A DNA stretch of 64,000 nucleotides, from positions 124,001-188,000 of the forward strand of contig NZ_JAAABN010000007.1 in the NCBI RefSeq assembly GCF_011516765.1, in the 5' to 3' direction. The position numbers and the translations under genes are program-made. The stretch's first letter is position 1. Every line of letters begins with the position of its first letter. Positions 1 through 9,999 of the stretch are shown here, in pieces. The DNA comes from Acetobacter sicerae (GTDB lineage Bacteria; Pseudomonadota; Alphaproteobacteria; Acetobacterales; Acetobacteraceae). The notes beneath the pieces are model-generated. The model was given only the letters and a program-made list of their open reading frames with translations, did not search any database and had not been told where the DNA came from.

Positions 1-909
1 GCCGGACGTGTCGTGGTGCTGGTCGGTCGCTCCCTGCGGAACCTCGATGTGGCGGCGCGTGAGTGCGGCTATCTGTCGGGTGTGCTGCCGTTCCTGCCTG
101 AATACGAGATCAACAATGTCGAGGACGACAAGATCGTCATGATCATCACCGGCAGTCAGGGCGAGCCTCGCTCGGCGCTGTCGCGGATCGCCTCGGACAC
201 GCATCAGAGCGTGGCGCTCGGGGAAGGGGATACGGTCATCTATTCAAGCCGTATGATCCCCGGCAACGAGCGTGCCATCATGCAGGTGCAGGACAATCTG
301 ACCCGTAACGGTGTCCGTGTCATCACGGACAAGGAAGGGTACATGATCCACTGTTCCGGCCATGCCACGGCTGATGACGTGCGGACGATGTATGACCTGA
401 TCCGTCCGCAATATGCCGTGCCGACGCATGGTGAATGGCGTCACCTGACGGCTCATGCTGCTCTGGCTCAGGAAAAGGGCATCGCCTCCATCCTGCTGGA
501 AGACGGCGACATCCTGAACCTCGCTCCCGGTGCGGTGCAGGTGGTCGACACTGCGCCGACGGGTCGTCTGGCTGTGGACGGCAATCGTCTGCTGGCGATG
601 GATGGCGATGTTCTGTCCGCGCGTCGCAAGATGCTGTTCAACGGCATCATCATCGCCAGCGTCGCGGTGGATGACGAAGGCTATGTCATCGGTGAGCCGA
701 AGATCAGCGCGCCGGGGCTGCTGGAAGCGGGGGAACCGGAAAGCATCCGCGTGCAGGAAGAGTTTTCCAACGCAATCGACGAGATTCCGGACGAACTGCG
801 TATGGACGATGTTTCTTTCCGGGAAGCCGCCAAGACGGCGCTGCGTCGCGCTCTGGGGCGCAAGCTTCAGAAGCGTCCGCTTGTGGACGTGCACGTCCTT
901 CGCGTCTGA
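1..909 (+). CDS. rnj: Ribonuclease J, C-terminal part (5' end outside window)
   Basis: Frame 1 is open from the first base, so this is the last ~302 residues of a longer protein. The visible part carries RNase J hallmarks: a TGSQGEPRSAL segment, GDTVIYSSRMIPGNE, and the beta-CASP/metallo-beta-lactamase motif HCSGHA followed by PTHGEWRH. RNase J is a metal-dependent 5'-3' exo- and endoribonuclease used in mRNA decay and rRNA maturation in many alphaproteobacteria. The end (TGA) is followed by a hairpin. The missing N-terminus should hold the HxHxDH metal site. Confidence 0.95.
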   Translation, partial: AGRVVVLVGRSLRNLDVAARECGYLSGVLPFLPEYEINNVEDDKIVMIITGSQGEPRSALSRIASDTHQSVALGEGDTVIYSSRMIPGNERAIMQVQDNLTRNGVRVITDKEGYMIHCSGHATADDVRTMYDLIRPQYAVPTHGEWRHLTAHAALAQEKGIASILLEDGDILNLAPGAVQVVDTAPTGRLAVDGNRLLAMDGDVLSARRKMLFNGIIIASVAVDDEGYVIGEPKISAPGLLEAGEPESIRVQEEFSNAIDEIPDELRMDDVSFREAAKTALRRALGRKLQKRPLVDVHVLRV

Positions 910-921
910 TAGACCGTGTTT

Positions 922-957
922 CAGGCAGGCACCAGTTCTGAAAGTGTCTGCCTGTTC
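922..957 (+). terminator. Hairpin after rnj
   Basis: An 11-bp stem (922-932 with 944-954, one G-T pair) follows the rnj stop by 12 bases. The T-tract after it is poor, so it may be an attenuating or Rho-assisted end rather than a strong intrinsic terminator. Confidence 0.45.
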
Positions 958-1001
958 CTGAACGCGGCAGATGATACGTTTCGAAATGCTGCGGTCATGT
1001 A

Positions 1002-1013
1002 TGGTCAATGACC
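1002..1013. promoter_or_regulatory. RutR-like half-site/palindrome upstream of the TetR gene
   Basis: TGGTCAATGACC contains GGTCA-A-TGACC, and its first seven bases (read on the minus strand, TTGACCA) match a full RutR half-site. The second half-site of the usual 16-bp box is not present. It lies 54 bases before the regulator start and could serve autoregulation, but this is weak. Confidence 0.25.
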
Positions 1014-1066
1014 GGGTGACATAATCATCGGACGATGGTCACAGGACTCTAGAGACAGAAAATTCG

Positions 1067-1744
1067 ATGCGGCAGAAAGACGGAAACCGGCCCGCAGGGT
1101 CTTTGCGCGAGAATATGACAGGTCATATTCTGGATGCCGCAGAAAAAGTCTTTTCCTGTCACGGTTTTTCTGGTGCCCGCGTTGATGAGATCGCCCGGGT
1201 CTGCGATCTGCCGAAAGCAAATGTCCTTTATTATTTCAGCACCAAGGAAAAGCTCTATCATGCGACGCTGGAGCGTTTTCTTGATGGTTGGCTGGCCGAT
1301 GCTGACGCGTGGATTTCAGAAAAAAACAGGCCCTATGACGGTCTGCTGAAATACGTTCAGGCAAAAATCATTTTTTCCCGACGCAAGCCGGAGGTCTCCC
1401 GGCTCTTCATGCAGGAACTCCTGTCCGGCGGTGACCGGATTGAGGATTTTCTCAGAATCACGCTGAAAGAGCATGTCGAGAGACTGTCGGACGTTTTCAG
1501 GGTCTGGCAGGAGCGGGGGCAGATGAAGGCGGTGAATGTTCCGCACTTCATGTTCCTGCTCTGGTCCATGACACAGTCTTACGCCGACATGCAGGTTCAG
1601 TTTGCAGCAGTGCTGGGTCGGAAAAAACTCCTGAAAAGCGATTATGACGAGGGCCTGAACACCATCATGCAACTGCTTTCTTCTGTGTGCATCGATGAGG
1701 AAACATCTGCGCCAGAACAAGATAGAAGCCGAGCGCGGTCATAA
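1067..1744 (+). CDS. TetR-family regulator, RutR-like
   Basis: 225 residues. Residues ~20-70 form a TetR helix-turn-helix (AAEKVFSCHGFSGARVDEIA ... ANVLYYFSTKEKLYHA), and the rest reads along the C-terminal domain of E. coli RutR, including RLFMQELLSGG and a LWSMTQSYADMQVQ-like stretch. RutR represses pyrimidine-use genes and is released by uracil or thymine. The neighbours are pyrimidine-degradation genes and three RutR-like boxes occur nearby, which supports the same role here. The ribosome-binding site before this ATG is weak; ATG at 1115 is an alternative. Its 3' end overlaps the convergent permease gene by 80 bp. Confidence 0.85.
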   Translation: MRQKDGNRPAGSLRENMTGHILDAAEKVFSCHGFSGARVDEIARVCDLPKANVLYYFSTKEKLYHATLERFLDGWLADADAWISEKNRPYDGLLKYVQAKIIFSRRKPEVSRLFMQELLSGGDRIEDFLRITLKEHVERLSDVFRVWQERGQMKAVNVPHFMFLLWSMTQSYADMQVQFAAVLGRKKLLKSDYDEGLNTIMQLLSSVCIDEETSAPEQDRSRARS

Positions 1745-3125
1745 AACCGGCGACACAGGACAGGTTCCGATACTCCGCGAAAGCAGAGAAAGAAATAAAG
1801 CTCAGCCCGCAGAGCGTGCCCGCGACAAGAGCGCTGATTGCGACGGGGTTGACGCCTCCCTGATACCAGTAAGCATCGTTCCGGTCAGAGGAATAAAGAG
1901 CTTCTGGCTGGATGTGCTGCTTTTTGACGATGTAGTAATCGGCCAGAAGAATGGCGACCATCGGCGTGATGCAGCTTCCCAGTACATCGAGTGTGAGATG
2001 CACCAGTTCGGGGCGTGCATACAGGTTCCATGGCGTGACGATGATGGCGCCTGTTGCGGCGATCAGCCCTCCCTGACGCCATGAAAGACGGTTGGGCGCA
2101 ATATTGGAAAAATCAAAGGCAGCAGAAACGAAATTGGCGGAAATGTTGATGCCGATCGTGGCAGTCACAACCGTCAGAACGCCAAGAAGGGCTGTGGTCA
2201 GGCTCGTGGTTTTCACCACCGTTTCCACCGGATCGAAAATCAGATGACCAAAGACCGGCAGCGTCAGGGCGATCGTCAGGAGGGTCAGGAAGGCAAAAGC
2301 CAGAAGATTGAAGGGAAGGCCCCAGAAGTTGCCGCTGCGGATCGCGCGCATGCTGACTCCGTAGCGTGCAAAATCCCCAAAATTGAGAATGATCGGTGAG
2401 AAATAGGCGAAGATCAGCGCCATCGCATTCACAATGCCGGAGAACTGCTGTGTGAAGGTGGGATGTGTCGCGACATGGAACATGTGAAACGAGACATGCC
2501 CACCCGTCCTGAAAAGAAGCCACCCGTCGAGAAGCGCCATCATGCCGTAAATGATGGGACCGGCCCAGTCGATGAAATGGCGTATGGCGTCCATGCCGTT
2601 CCAGAAAACCATGATCTGCAGGGTCCATACGGTCATGAAGGCGATCCACCCGACCAGTGACAGCCCCACAAAGCCATGTTGTGAGGCGATGGCCCATGGT
2701 TCAATGGAAGGCCAGAGTTTGACAGCGAGCACCACGAGCGCGTTGGAGGCGAGCCAGGTCTGGATGCCGTACCAGCCTATGGCGATCAGTCCGCGTATGA
2801 GGGCGGCGAGGATGGCCCCATACACACCGAACGTCATACGGACCAGGACGGGAAACGGTGCGCCTGTGCGGAAGCTGGGGGCGGCGACAAGGTTGCACGC
2901 CACCTGCACCACCAGAATACCGAGGAGCAGGGCGAGGAACACGTCCTGAAGCGGTAATCCCATGACGAACAGGCTGCTGACCGTCACATAGCCCGCCACG
3001 CTATGAATGTTGGACATCCACAGGAACAGGTAATCCTTGCCGCCCCATGTGCGACGGGTCACGGGAGCCAGATCGTCATTGATCAGACTGGATGAACCTG
3101 TTTGGAGTGATGAAGGGCCGCTCAT
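1665..3125 (-). CDS. NCS1-family nucleobase/hydantoin permease
   Basis: 486 residues with about 12 hydrophobic segments. The N-terminal RRTWGGKDYLFLW, GAPFPVLVR and WYGIQTW signatures are typical of the NCS1 family (Mhp1, PucI, allantoin and uracil permeases). Such proteins use a cation gradient to import cyclic nitrogen compounds. Located divergently from dihydropyrimidinase across a RutR-like box, it most plausibly imports uracil, thymine or a hydantoin; specificity cannot be read from sequence. GGGAG seven bases before the ATG supports this start. The last 80 bp run antisense to the end of the TetR gene. Confidence 0.88.
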   Translation of the reverse strand: MSGPSSLQTGSSSLINDDLAPVTRRTWGGKDYLFLWMSNIHSVAGYVTVSSLFVMGLPLQDVFLALLLGILVVQVACNLVAAPSFRTGAPFPVLVRMTFGVYGAILAALIRGLIAIGWYGIQTWLASNALVVLAVKLWPSIEPWAIASQHGFVGLSLVGWIAFMTVWTLQIMVFWNGMDAIRHFIDWAGPIIYGMMALLDGWLLFRTGGHVSFHMFHVATHPTFTQQFSGIVNAMALIFAYFSPIILNFGDFARYGVSMRAIRSGNFWGLPFNLLAFAFLTLLTIALTLPVFGHLIFDPVETVVKTTSLTTALLGVLTVVTATIGINISANFVSAAFDFSNIAPNRLSWRQGGLIAATGAIIVTPWNLYARPELVHLTLDVLGSCITPMVAILLADYYIVKKQHIQPEALYSSDRNDAYWYQGGVNPVAISALVAGTLCGLSFISFSAFAEYRNLSCVAGFMTALGFYLVLAQMFPHRCTQKKAVA

Positions 3126-3167
3126 GGTGCTCTCCCTGAGAACATGATTCGTTTCCGAAATATCTTA

Positions 3168-3183
3168 TTGACCAGATAGTCAG
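3168..3183. promoter_or_regulatory. RutR-like operator between permease and dihydropyrimidinase
   Basis: TTGACCAGATAGTCAG agrees at 12 of 14 specified positions with the E. coli RutR consensus TTGACCA-N2-TGGTCAA. It sits in the intergenic region between the divergent permease and hydA genes and could control both. This is a pattern match; binding is inferred. Confidence 0.65.
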
Positions 3184-3207
3184 AATAACAATACGGTTTC
3201 GACATGA

Positions 3208-4653
<1,446 letters not shown>

Positions 4654-4798
4654 AAATATACCGGCTTATTTTGAAAAGGCATTGTGAGTTTCGGACTTCG
4701 TTGCGCGGTTCACAAGGGAGTTCGGTATTTGGGAAGCTGCCTCGTCTGTGAACAGAAGAGGCAGAAATCTGTGCGTCGATACTGTTTGGAAAACAATT

Positions 4799-5854
4799 CT
4801 ATTTCCTGTTGGCGGATTTATGTTCCGTCATGCCTTCCTGACTGCGGGCATAGGCGAGCGAATCTTCGTTGAAGGCAAAGGGAAGGCATGCATAGCGCTT
4901 TCCTTCTGTGACAGGTCTGACGGCATGCATGAGTGCGCTGGAAAAGATGAGGGCGCCCCCGGCAGGTGGACAAAATCCCTGATCTGAAAATTCAGGAAAG
5001 ACCAGTTCGCCACCTTTGAAATCCTTGTTCAGATTAAGGGAAATGGCAAAAAGTCTGTGAAACGCCCCTTTGACCGTATTGTCCCGGTGCGGTCCGAAAC
5101 CGCCCAGTTCGGCGGCGTCATAACACCCGACGATCATGCGGTCCATGCCGGTGACGGTACATTGAAAACTCTTGCGGATTTCAGGAACGACACGTCGGAT
5201 GATCCGGGCCTGCAAACCTCTGACCAGTGCTTCGTCGCGCAAAACGCAATCATGCCTGCGCTTGAAAGATTGGCTGACAGTCTGCACGGCTGCCCCTTCG
5301 CTGTTGCGGGTCAGGATGCCGGAGAAGTTCTGCGGCTGACTATGATAGTATGAAACAAGCGCCTGACAGAACTGTGGTTCAAGAACGCCATCAAGCATGA
5401 GAGCAGGGATGGGACCGTTCTGGAATCGGGGTGCATGATCCAGCCATTGGTTCAGGTATTTCGCGACTTCGGGACTGTCGGGCAGAACCTGTTTGATTCG
5501 GAGCATCGGGTCCACAAGAACCCAGAGCACTTGGTCACTGTCAACATTGTAAAGTCTGTGCACGCTCTGGTCATCGTCAAAGACAACGATGTTGTCTCTG
5601 CTAACGGGATCAGCACAGGAACTGCTCCTCCTCTCACTGCTTCCTGCAACACAGAAAATTTCCAGAATATTGTTCTTACGTTTCTCGGTAAGGCTGCTGA
5701 ATGCTTCTGTGCCGAAAGCAGAGGGAGGAGACTGAACTGACGGCATGAAGATGAGCAGGCTATACCGCCCGGCAGCCATATCGAAACTATAGCGACCCCA
5801 GTCGGTGTCGGCTTTCTGTAGAAACAGGGGAGCAGGATCGCCGGGGAGGATCAT
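4799..5854 (-). CDS. Redoxin-like / 2-oxoglutarate-Fe(II) oxygenase fusion
   Basis: 351 residues in two parts. Residues ~1-140 look like a thioredoxin/peroxiredoxin fold (ILPGDPAPLF, LLIFMPSVQSPPSAF) but the peroxidatic cysteine position carries no cysteine. Residues ~150-330 are a prolyl-4-hydroxylase-type double-stranded beta-helix with iron ligands H256 and D258 (PHRDN), H310 (SALMHAV) and 2-oxoglutarate-binding R320 (GKRYACLPF). The catalytic site is therefore intact while the redoxin part seems non-catalytic. Substrate unknown. It is divergent from the TonB receptor gene and shares its upstream region, recalling the PiuC/YbiX hydroxylases found beside TonB receptors. Confidence 0.8.
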   Translation of the reverse strand: MILPGDPAPLFLQKADTDWGRYSFDMAAGRYSLLIFMPSVQSPPSAFGTEAFSSLTEKRKNNILEIFCVAGSSERRSSSCADPVSRDNIVVFDDDQSVHRLYNVDSDQVLWVLVDPMLRIKQVLPDSPEVAKYLNQWLDHAPRFQNGPIPALMLDGVLEPQFCQALVSYYHSQPQNFSGILTRNSEGAAVQTVSQSFKRRHDCVLRDEALVRGLQARIIRRVVPEIRKSFQCTVTGMDRMIVGCYDAAELGGFGPHRDNTVKGAFHRLFAISLNLNKDFKGGELVFPEFSDQGFCPPAGGALIFSSALMHAVRPVTEGKRYACLPFAFNEDSLAYARSQEGMTEHKSANRK

Positions 5855-5965
5855 AAGCAGAATTCTCTGATCACTGTTGATTATCGCTTATTATATTGAA
5901 AATGCTGATTATTCCATATTTTTTGTTGGGTTTCATTCCGTAGAAAAAAGGAGACATCAAAAAAC

Positions 5966-5981
5966 TTAACCATCTGGTCGA
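5966..5981. promoter_or_regulatory. RutR-like operator before the TonB receptor
   Basis: TTAACCATCTGGTCGA matches 12 of 14 specified positions of the RutR consensus. It is 85 bases before the receptor start and 112 bases before the divergent oxygenase start, so either or both genes may be controlled. It is the main reason to place the receptor in the pyrimidine regulon. Confidence 0.55.
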
Positions 5982-6066
5982 AATTTCGTTGCGAATCCGG
6001 ATCAAAAAATTATAGTTACTCAACGTCGATCACTTTTACGTTTCGATGCTGGAGCAGGAAAAGAAT

Positions 6067-8484
6067 ATGGTCCGAAAACGCCTTTCAGTTTTTCATTTCC
6101 TTCTGGCAGGGACGATCTGCGGGGAGACAATTCTGACTGAACAGGCGTCAGCGCGGGATACGATGTCTCCTGCAAAGACGACAAAAGCAGCCACAGGAAA
6201 TGGCGTGGTAAAAAAGCCCGCAGTTTCCAGGCCGCGCTCGGTGAAAGCCAGCGGTCCGGGAGAGGCAATCCATGTGACAGGCCGCACGGCGTCCGCGCAG
6301 GGTGTGACGGGACGGCAGCCGGGTGGCGGTCTCATGCGTCTGGAAACGCGCGCCGGAACCATCCAGTCAGTGACACGGGATTTTATCGCCAAACAGCCAC
6401 CGTCGGCCAACCCCGTGCAGGTATTGTCGCTGACACCAAGCGCCTTTGTCACGCTGACCGAACCCTACGGGATCGCCGGGGGTAATCTGACCCTGCGGGG
6501 ATTGCCCGGGGATCATGTTGGCTGGATCTATAATGGCGCGCCGGTCAATGACGTGGGTGACGGCGGTTTTTATGCCAACCAGACATCGGATGGCGACAAC
6601 CTGAAGTCGGTCTCTCTCACGCCGGGATCGGTCGATATTGATACGCCGAGCATCTCCGCTGCTGCGGGAGCGGCCTATGCGGAATTGATTGATCCCTCAC
6701 ACAAACGCGGTGGTTTTGTCGATTTTTCCTATGGTTCCTATGACATGCACAGAGAGTTCGTGCGGCTGGAAACTGGCGATATCGGCAAAACAGGTGTGCG
6801 TGCGTTTGCTTCATTCTCGAATACGGCGGCAGATAACTGGCGTGGTCCGGGCAAATTCACCCGTAAACATGTCGATTTCAAACTGATCAAGGATTTTACG
6901 CCGGAAAGCCGCTGGACAATCAACGCCAGCTATAATACCAACCAGTTGCAGCTTGATATGTATCCGACCAAGGATCAGTTCTCGCAATATGGCAAGAAAC
7001 TCGATTACAGTTCCCGCTTCGATAAGAATGATCGGACGAATTACTACAAATACGGTCTGGATGCTTTCCAGAACCTTATTGCTTCCGCACCGCTTTCCCT
7101 GAAACTGGCGGACGGTCTCCGGTTTGACGATACGCCTTATCTCTGGTGGGGATCTGGCACCATTGGTGGCGTGAGCACGATTGAGGACGGTCAGACCTTT
7201 TCGGGCAATCAACCGGTGGACGTGAATGTCGCGAACGGCACAACCGTCTATTCACCGCTGTATTTCAGCTACCACAGAACCGGAAACAACGCGAAGGTAA
7301 CATGGACCAAGGGGATCAATACCCTGACCTTTGGCTGGTGGTATGAATGGTCGCGCACCAATCAGGCCACTCCGGTATCCTACATCAATCAGAATGATGG
7401 TGGCCCTGCCAACATTTATGGTGATTATGGTCCCAACATCTATCGTCTGGCTAATGGCAAGAAGTGGTACCTCAACAATCACAACACGTTCACGCAGGTG
7501 AACATGCTTTACCTGGGTGACAGGCTGAAGCTCCTGCAGGACAAGCTGGAATTGCAGGCCGGTGTGCGTCTGGCGATGGTCAGCCGCAAGGTCAACAGTT
7601 ATGTGCCCAATATTGTGCAGAATCGCGGGCAGAATGTGTTTGAACCTCTGCCGCAGTTCAGCGCCAGCTATACATTCAACTCCCACCACCAGTTGTATCT
7701 GCGGGGATCGACCAGCTTCAAGATGCCCAACAACAATACAATGTTCGAGCTGTATAATGTGAATGGCAGCATGTCGACAGCGCCTTCAGACAATGTGAAG
7801 CCGGAATATTCAATTAATGAAGAAATCGGCTACCGTTATCACGACGACATCTTTGTTGGTGATATTTCCTTCTTCAATTACAACTTTACAAATCGTCAGA
7901 TGGCGGTCCTGAGTTATTTCGGCAGCGCGCCTATGGCGACAACAATGAATGTCGGTAACCAGACGTCACGAGGCGTGGATGTCCAGCTTGCGACACGTCC
8001 AATCTTTGGTCATTTCCGTCCCTATGTCAGCTTCGAATATCTTGATGCGACCGTGGACTCGGACATTCATTATCTGAACGATTACCTTCGCACCAAAGGC
8101 AAGCGGCCTGCGCAGACGCCGCACGAAATGGGCGCGCTTGGTGTCGACTGGGACAACGGCCATATATTCCTTGATCTCAACCTGAAATATGTTGGATCGC
8201 AGTACGCGACACTTCTCAATGATGAGAAACTGCATCCCTATATTTCCGACTCACTGACAGTTGGTTATCGTTTCTCCAATGTGTGGTATCTGCACTCGCC
8301 CCAGATTCAGCTCAATTTCCAGAATCTGGCGGGATCACTCTACAGAAATGGAGTCTATTCGATGACACCGTTCGCCCATCCCACCACCGGCGTGTATGGC
8401 ACGCAGTATACGTCCGCTTCGGCTCCGACCTATACCCTTGCGCCGCCTCTTTCGGTTTCCTTTTCGATGTCCACCGGTTTCTGA
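6067..8484 (+). CDS. TonB-dependent outer-membrane receptor
   Basis: 805 residues: signal peptide (MVRKRLSVFHFLLAG...QASA), a plug domain at ~75-210 (LTLRGLPGDHVGWIYNGAPV, then SVSLTPGSVDIDTPS), and a beta-barrel to the C-terminal aromatic-ended strand (SVSFSMSTGF). Such receptors import scarce or bulky ligands across the outer membrane with TonB-ExbBD energy. ATG 6067 has AGGA seven bases before it; ATG 6046 is in frame but has no ribosome-binding site. It lies between hydA and preTA, with RutR-like boxes on both sides and a strong terminator behind it. A nucleobase- or nucleoside-related ligand is inferred; a ferric siderophore is the main alternative. Confidence 0.85.
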   Translation: MVRKRLSVFHFLLAGTICGETILTEQASARDTMSPAKTTKAATGNGVVKKPAVSRPRSVKASGPGEAIHVTGRTASAQGVTGRQPGGGLMRLETRAGTIQSVTRDFIAKQPPSANPVQVLSLTPSAFVTLTEPYGIAGGNLTLRGLPGDHVGWIYNGAPVNDVGDGGFYANQTSDGDNLKSVSLTPGSVDIDTPSISAAAGAAYAELIDPSHKRGGFVDFSYGSYDMHREFVRLETGDIGKTGVRAFASFSNTAADNWRGPGKFTRKHVDFKLIKDFTPESRWTINASYNTNQLQLDMYPTKDQFSQYGKKLDYSSRFDKNDRTNYYKYGLDAFQNLIASAPLSLKLADGLRFDDTPYLWWGSGTIGGVSTIEDGQTFSGNQPVDVNVANGTTVYSPLYFSYHRTGNNAKVTWTKGINTLTFGWWYEWSRTNQATPVSYINQNDGGPANIYGDYGPNIYRLANGKKWYLNNHNTFTQVNMLYLGDRLKLLQDKLELQAGVRLAMVSRKVNSYVPNIVQNRGQNVFEPLPQFSASYTFNSHHQLYLRGSTSFKMPNNNTMFELYNVNGSMSTAPSDNVKPEYSINEEIGYRYHDDIFVGDISFFNYNFTNRQMAVLSYFGSAPMATTMNVGNQTSRGVDVQLATRPIFGHFRPYVSFEYLDATVDSDIHYLNDYLRTKGKRPAQTPHEMGALGVDWDNGHIFLDLNLKYVGSQYATLLNDEKLHPYISDSLTVGYRFSNVWYLHSPQIQLNFQNLAGSLYRNGVYSMTPFAHPTTGVYGTQYTSASAPTYTLAPPLSVSFSMSTGF

Positions 8485-8504
8485 CTTTCCTTTCATGTTC
8501 AGGG

Positions 8505-8538
8505 AAGGCCCGTTAGCGAAAGCTGCCGGGCCTTTTTT
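8505..8538 (+). terminator. Intrinsic terminator after TonB receptor
   Basis: AAGGCCCG (8505-8512) pairs perfectly with CGGGCCTT (8527-8534). An inner AGC-GAAA-GCT tetraloop hairpin and a T-run follow the classical pattern. It isolates the receptor transcript from preT. Confidence 0.9.
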
Positions 8539-8551
8539 ATTCGATAAAAAC

Positions 8552-8567
8552 CTGACTGAATGGTCAG
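8552..8567. promoter_or_regulatory. RutR-like operator before preT
   Basis: CTGACTGAATGGTCAG is an inverted repeat CTGAC-N6-GTCAG with the same arm spacing as the box at 3168. It agrees at 10 of 14 positions with the RutR consensus and lies 57 bases before the preT start. Confidence 0.5.
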
Positions 8568-8623
8568 AAAAACATTGCGTAAACGAATCATATTCGTCAC
8601 GATCATGTTGAACAGGAATCTTG

Positions 8624-9982
8624 ATGGATCAACAGCCAATGCCATCCCCCGATATCGCAACCGGCCGTCTGACTGAGCTGGAGCTCAATCACAATTTCTC
8701 CGATGCGCATCCGCCGCTGTCTCACGAACAGGCGTTGGTGGAAGCGGAGCGCTGCTTCTATTGCTATGACGCGCCGTGTATCGAGGCCTGTCCGACCAGC
8801 ATCGATATTCCCCGTTTCATCCGGGCGATTGCGACGGACAACATGCAGGGATCGGCACGTACGATTCTGGACTCCAACATCCTTGGCGGCTCCTGCGCCC
8901 GGGTCTGCCCGACTGAAATTCTGTGTGAGCAGAAATGCGTGCACAACACGCTCGAAGAGGGGCGGCCGGTGCGGATTGGCCAGTTGCAGCGTCATGCGAC
9001 TGACTGGCAGATGGAGCATGGAGGCCAGCCTTTCCGTCGCCAGCCGGAGACGGGCCGACGTGTGGCGATTGTTGGAGCTGGCCCTGCCGGTCTGGCGTGC
9101 GCTCATCGCCTGGCGATGTATGGCCATGACGTGGTGCTGTATGATCGTCATGCGAAAGCGGGTGGTCTGAATGAATATGGCGTTGCAGCCTACAAGCTTT
9201 CAGACGATTTCGCGCAGAAGGAAGTGGATTTCCTCCTTGCCATCGGCGGGATTTCGGTTGTTGGTGGCAGGACGCTGGGCGTCGATCTCAGTGTTGGAGA
9301 CCTGAAACGTGACCATGACGCCGTGTTTCTTTCGATCGGTCTCACCGGTGTCCGGCAGTTGGAACTGGAAGGGGAGGCGCTCGACGGTGTTCAGGACGCC
9401 GTTTCCTTCATCGAAACGCTGCGCTCAATGCCGAAAACCGATGTTCCTGTCGGACGGCGTGTCGTGGTGATCGGAGGCGGCAACACCGCCGTCGATGCGG
9501 CGGTGCAGGCGCGTCGTCTGGGCGCGGATGAAGTGACGCTGGTTTATCGCCGTGGCGCGGAAAACATGTCGGCCACAGCAATCGAGCGGGAATGGGCGCA
9601 GACGAACGGTGTCACCGTGCGGTTGTGGGCGTCCCCCGTGGCGATCGTGCAGCAGGAGGGCGCGCTTGCAGGAGTTGAGTTTGCACGGGGTTCTCTGAAT
9701 GAGTCTGGCAAGCCTGTCTATAACGCGGAAGACCGGTTCTTTATTCCTGCGGATATGGTGCTGAAGGCTGTCGGGCAGGTCTTCTGTCATGACCCGATCA
9801 GCGGCGAAGAAATTGCAATCGAAAATGGCCGTATCATGGTGGATGCTGATTATCGTACCAGCATGAAGGGCGTTTACGCGGGTGGAGACTGCACGCCGGG
9901 TGAAGACCTGACGGTCGCGGCGGTGCGGGACGGACGAGATGCGGCGGAAGCCATCAATGCTGCTCTTTCGAGCGTGGCATAA
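8624..9982 (+). CDS. preT: NAD-dependent dihydropyrimidine dehydrogenase subunit PreT
   Basis: 452 residues. The small flavin/Fe-S subunit resembles GltD-type proteins: an N-terminal cysteine cluster (CFYCYDAPCIEACPTSIDIP and CARVCPTEILCEQKC) for 4Fe-4S centres, then an FAD Rossmann motif (VAIVGAGPAGLACAH) and an NAD(P) motif (VVVIGGGNTAVDAA). It passes electrons between NAD(H) and PreA in reduction of uracil or thymine. ATG 8624 has AGGAA five bases before it; TTG 8621 is the only longer option. preA starts 18 bases after the stop, so the two are co-transcribed. Confidence 0.93.
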   Translation: MDQQPMPSPDIATGRLTELELNHNFSDAHPPLSHEQALVEAERCFYCYDAPCIEACPTSIDIPRFIRAIATDNMQGSARTILDSNILGGSCARVCPTEILCEQKCVHNTLEEGRPVRIGQLQRHATDWQMEHGGQPFRRQPETGRRVAIVGAGPAGLACAHRLAMYGHDVVLYDRHAKAGGLNEYGVAAYKLSDDFAQKEVDFLLAIGGISVVGGRTLGVDLSVGDLKRDHDAVFLSIGLTGVRQLELEGEALDGVQDAVSFIETLRSMPKTDVPVGRRVVVIGGGNTAVDAAVQARRLGADEVTLVYRRGAENMSATAIEREWAQTNGVTVRLWASPVAIVQQEGALAGVEFARGSLNESGKPVYNAEDRFFIPADMVLKAVGQVFCHDPISGEEIAIENGRIMVDADYRTSMKGVYAGGDCTPGEDLTVAAVRDGRDAAEAINAALSSVA

Positions 9983-9999
9983 GAGAGGGGAACGGGAAT

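Noticed and set aside
6067..8484. Naming the TonB receptor as a siderophore receptor (Fiu/PiuA type)
   Set aside because: The neighbouring hydroxylase would fit, but RutR-like boxes and the pyrimidine genes on both sides make this no better than the pyrimidine hypothesis; left unnamed.
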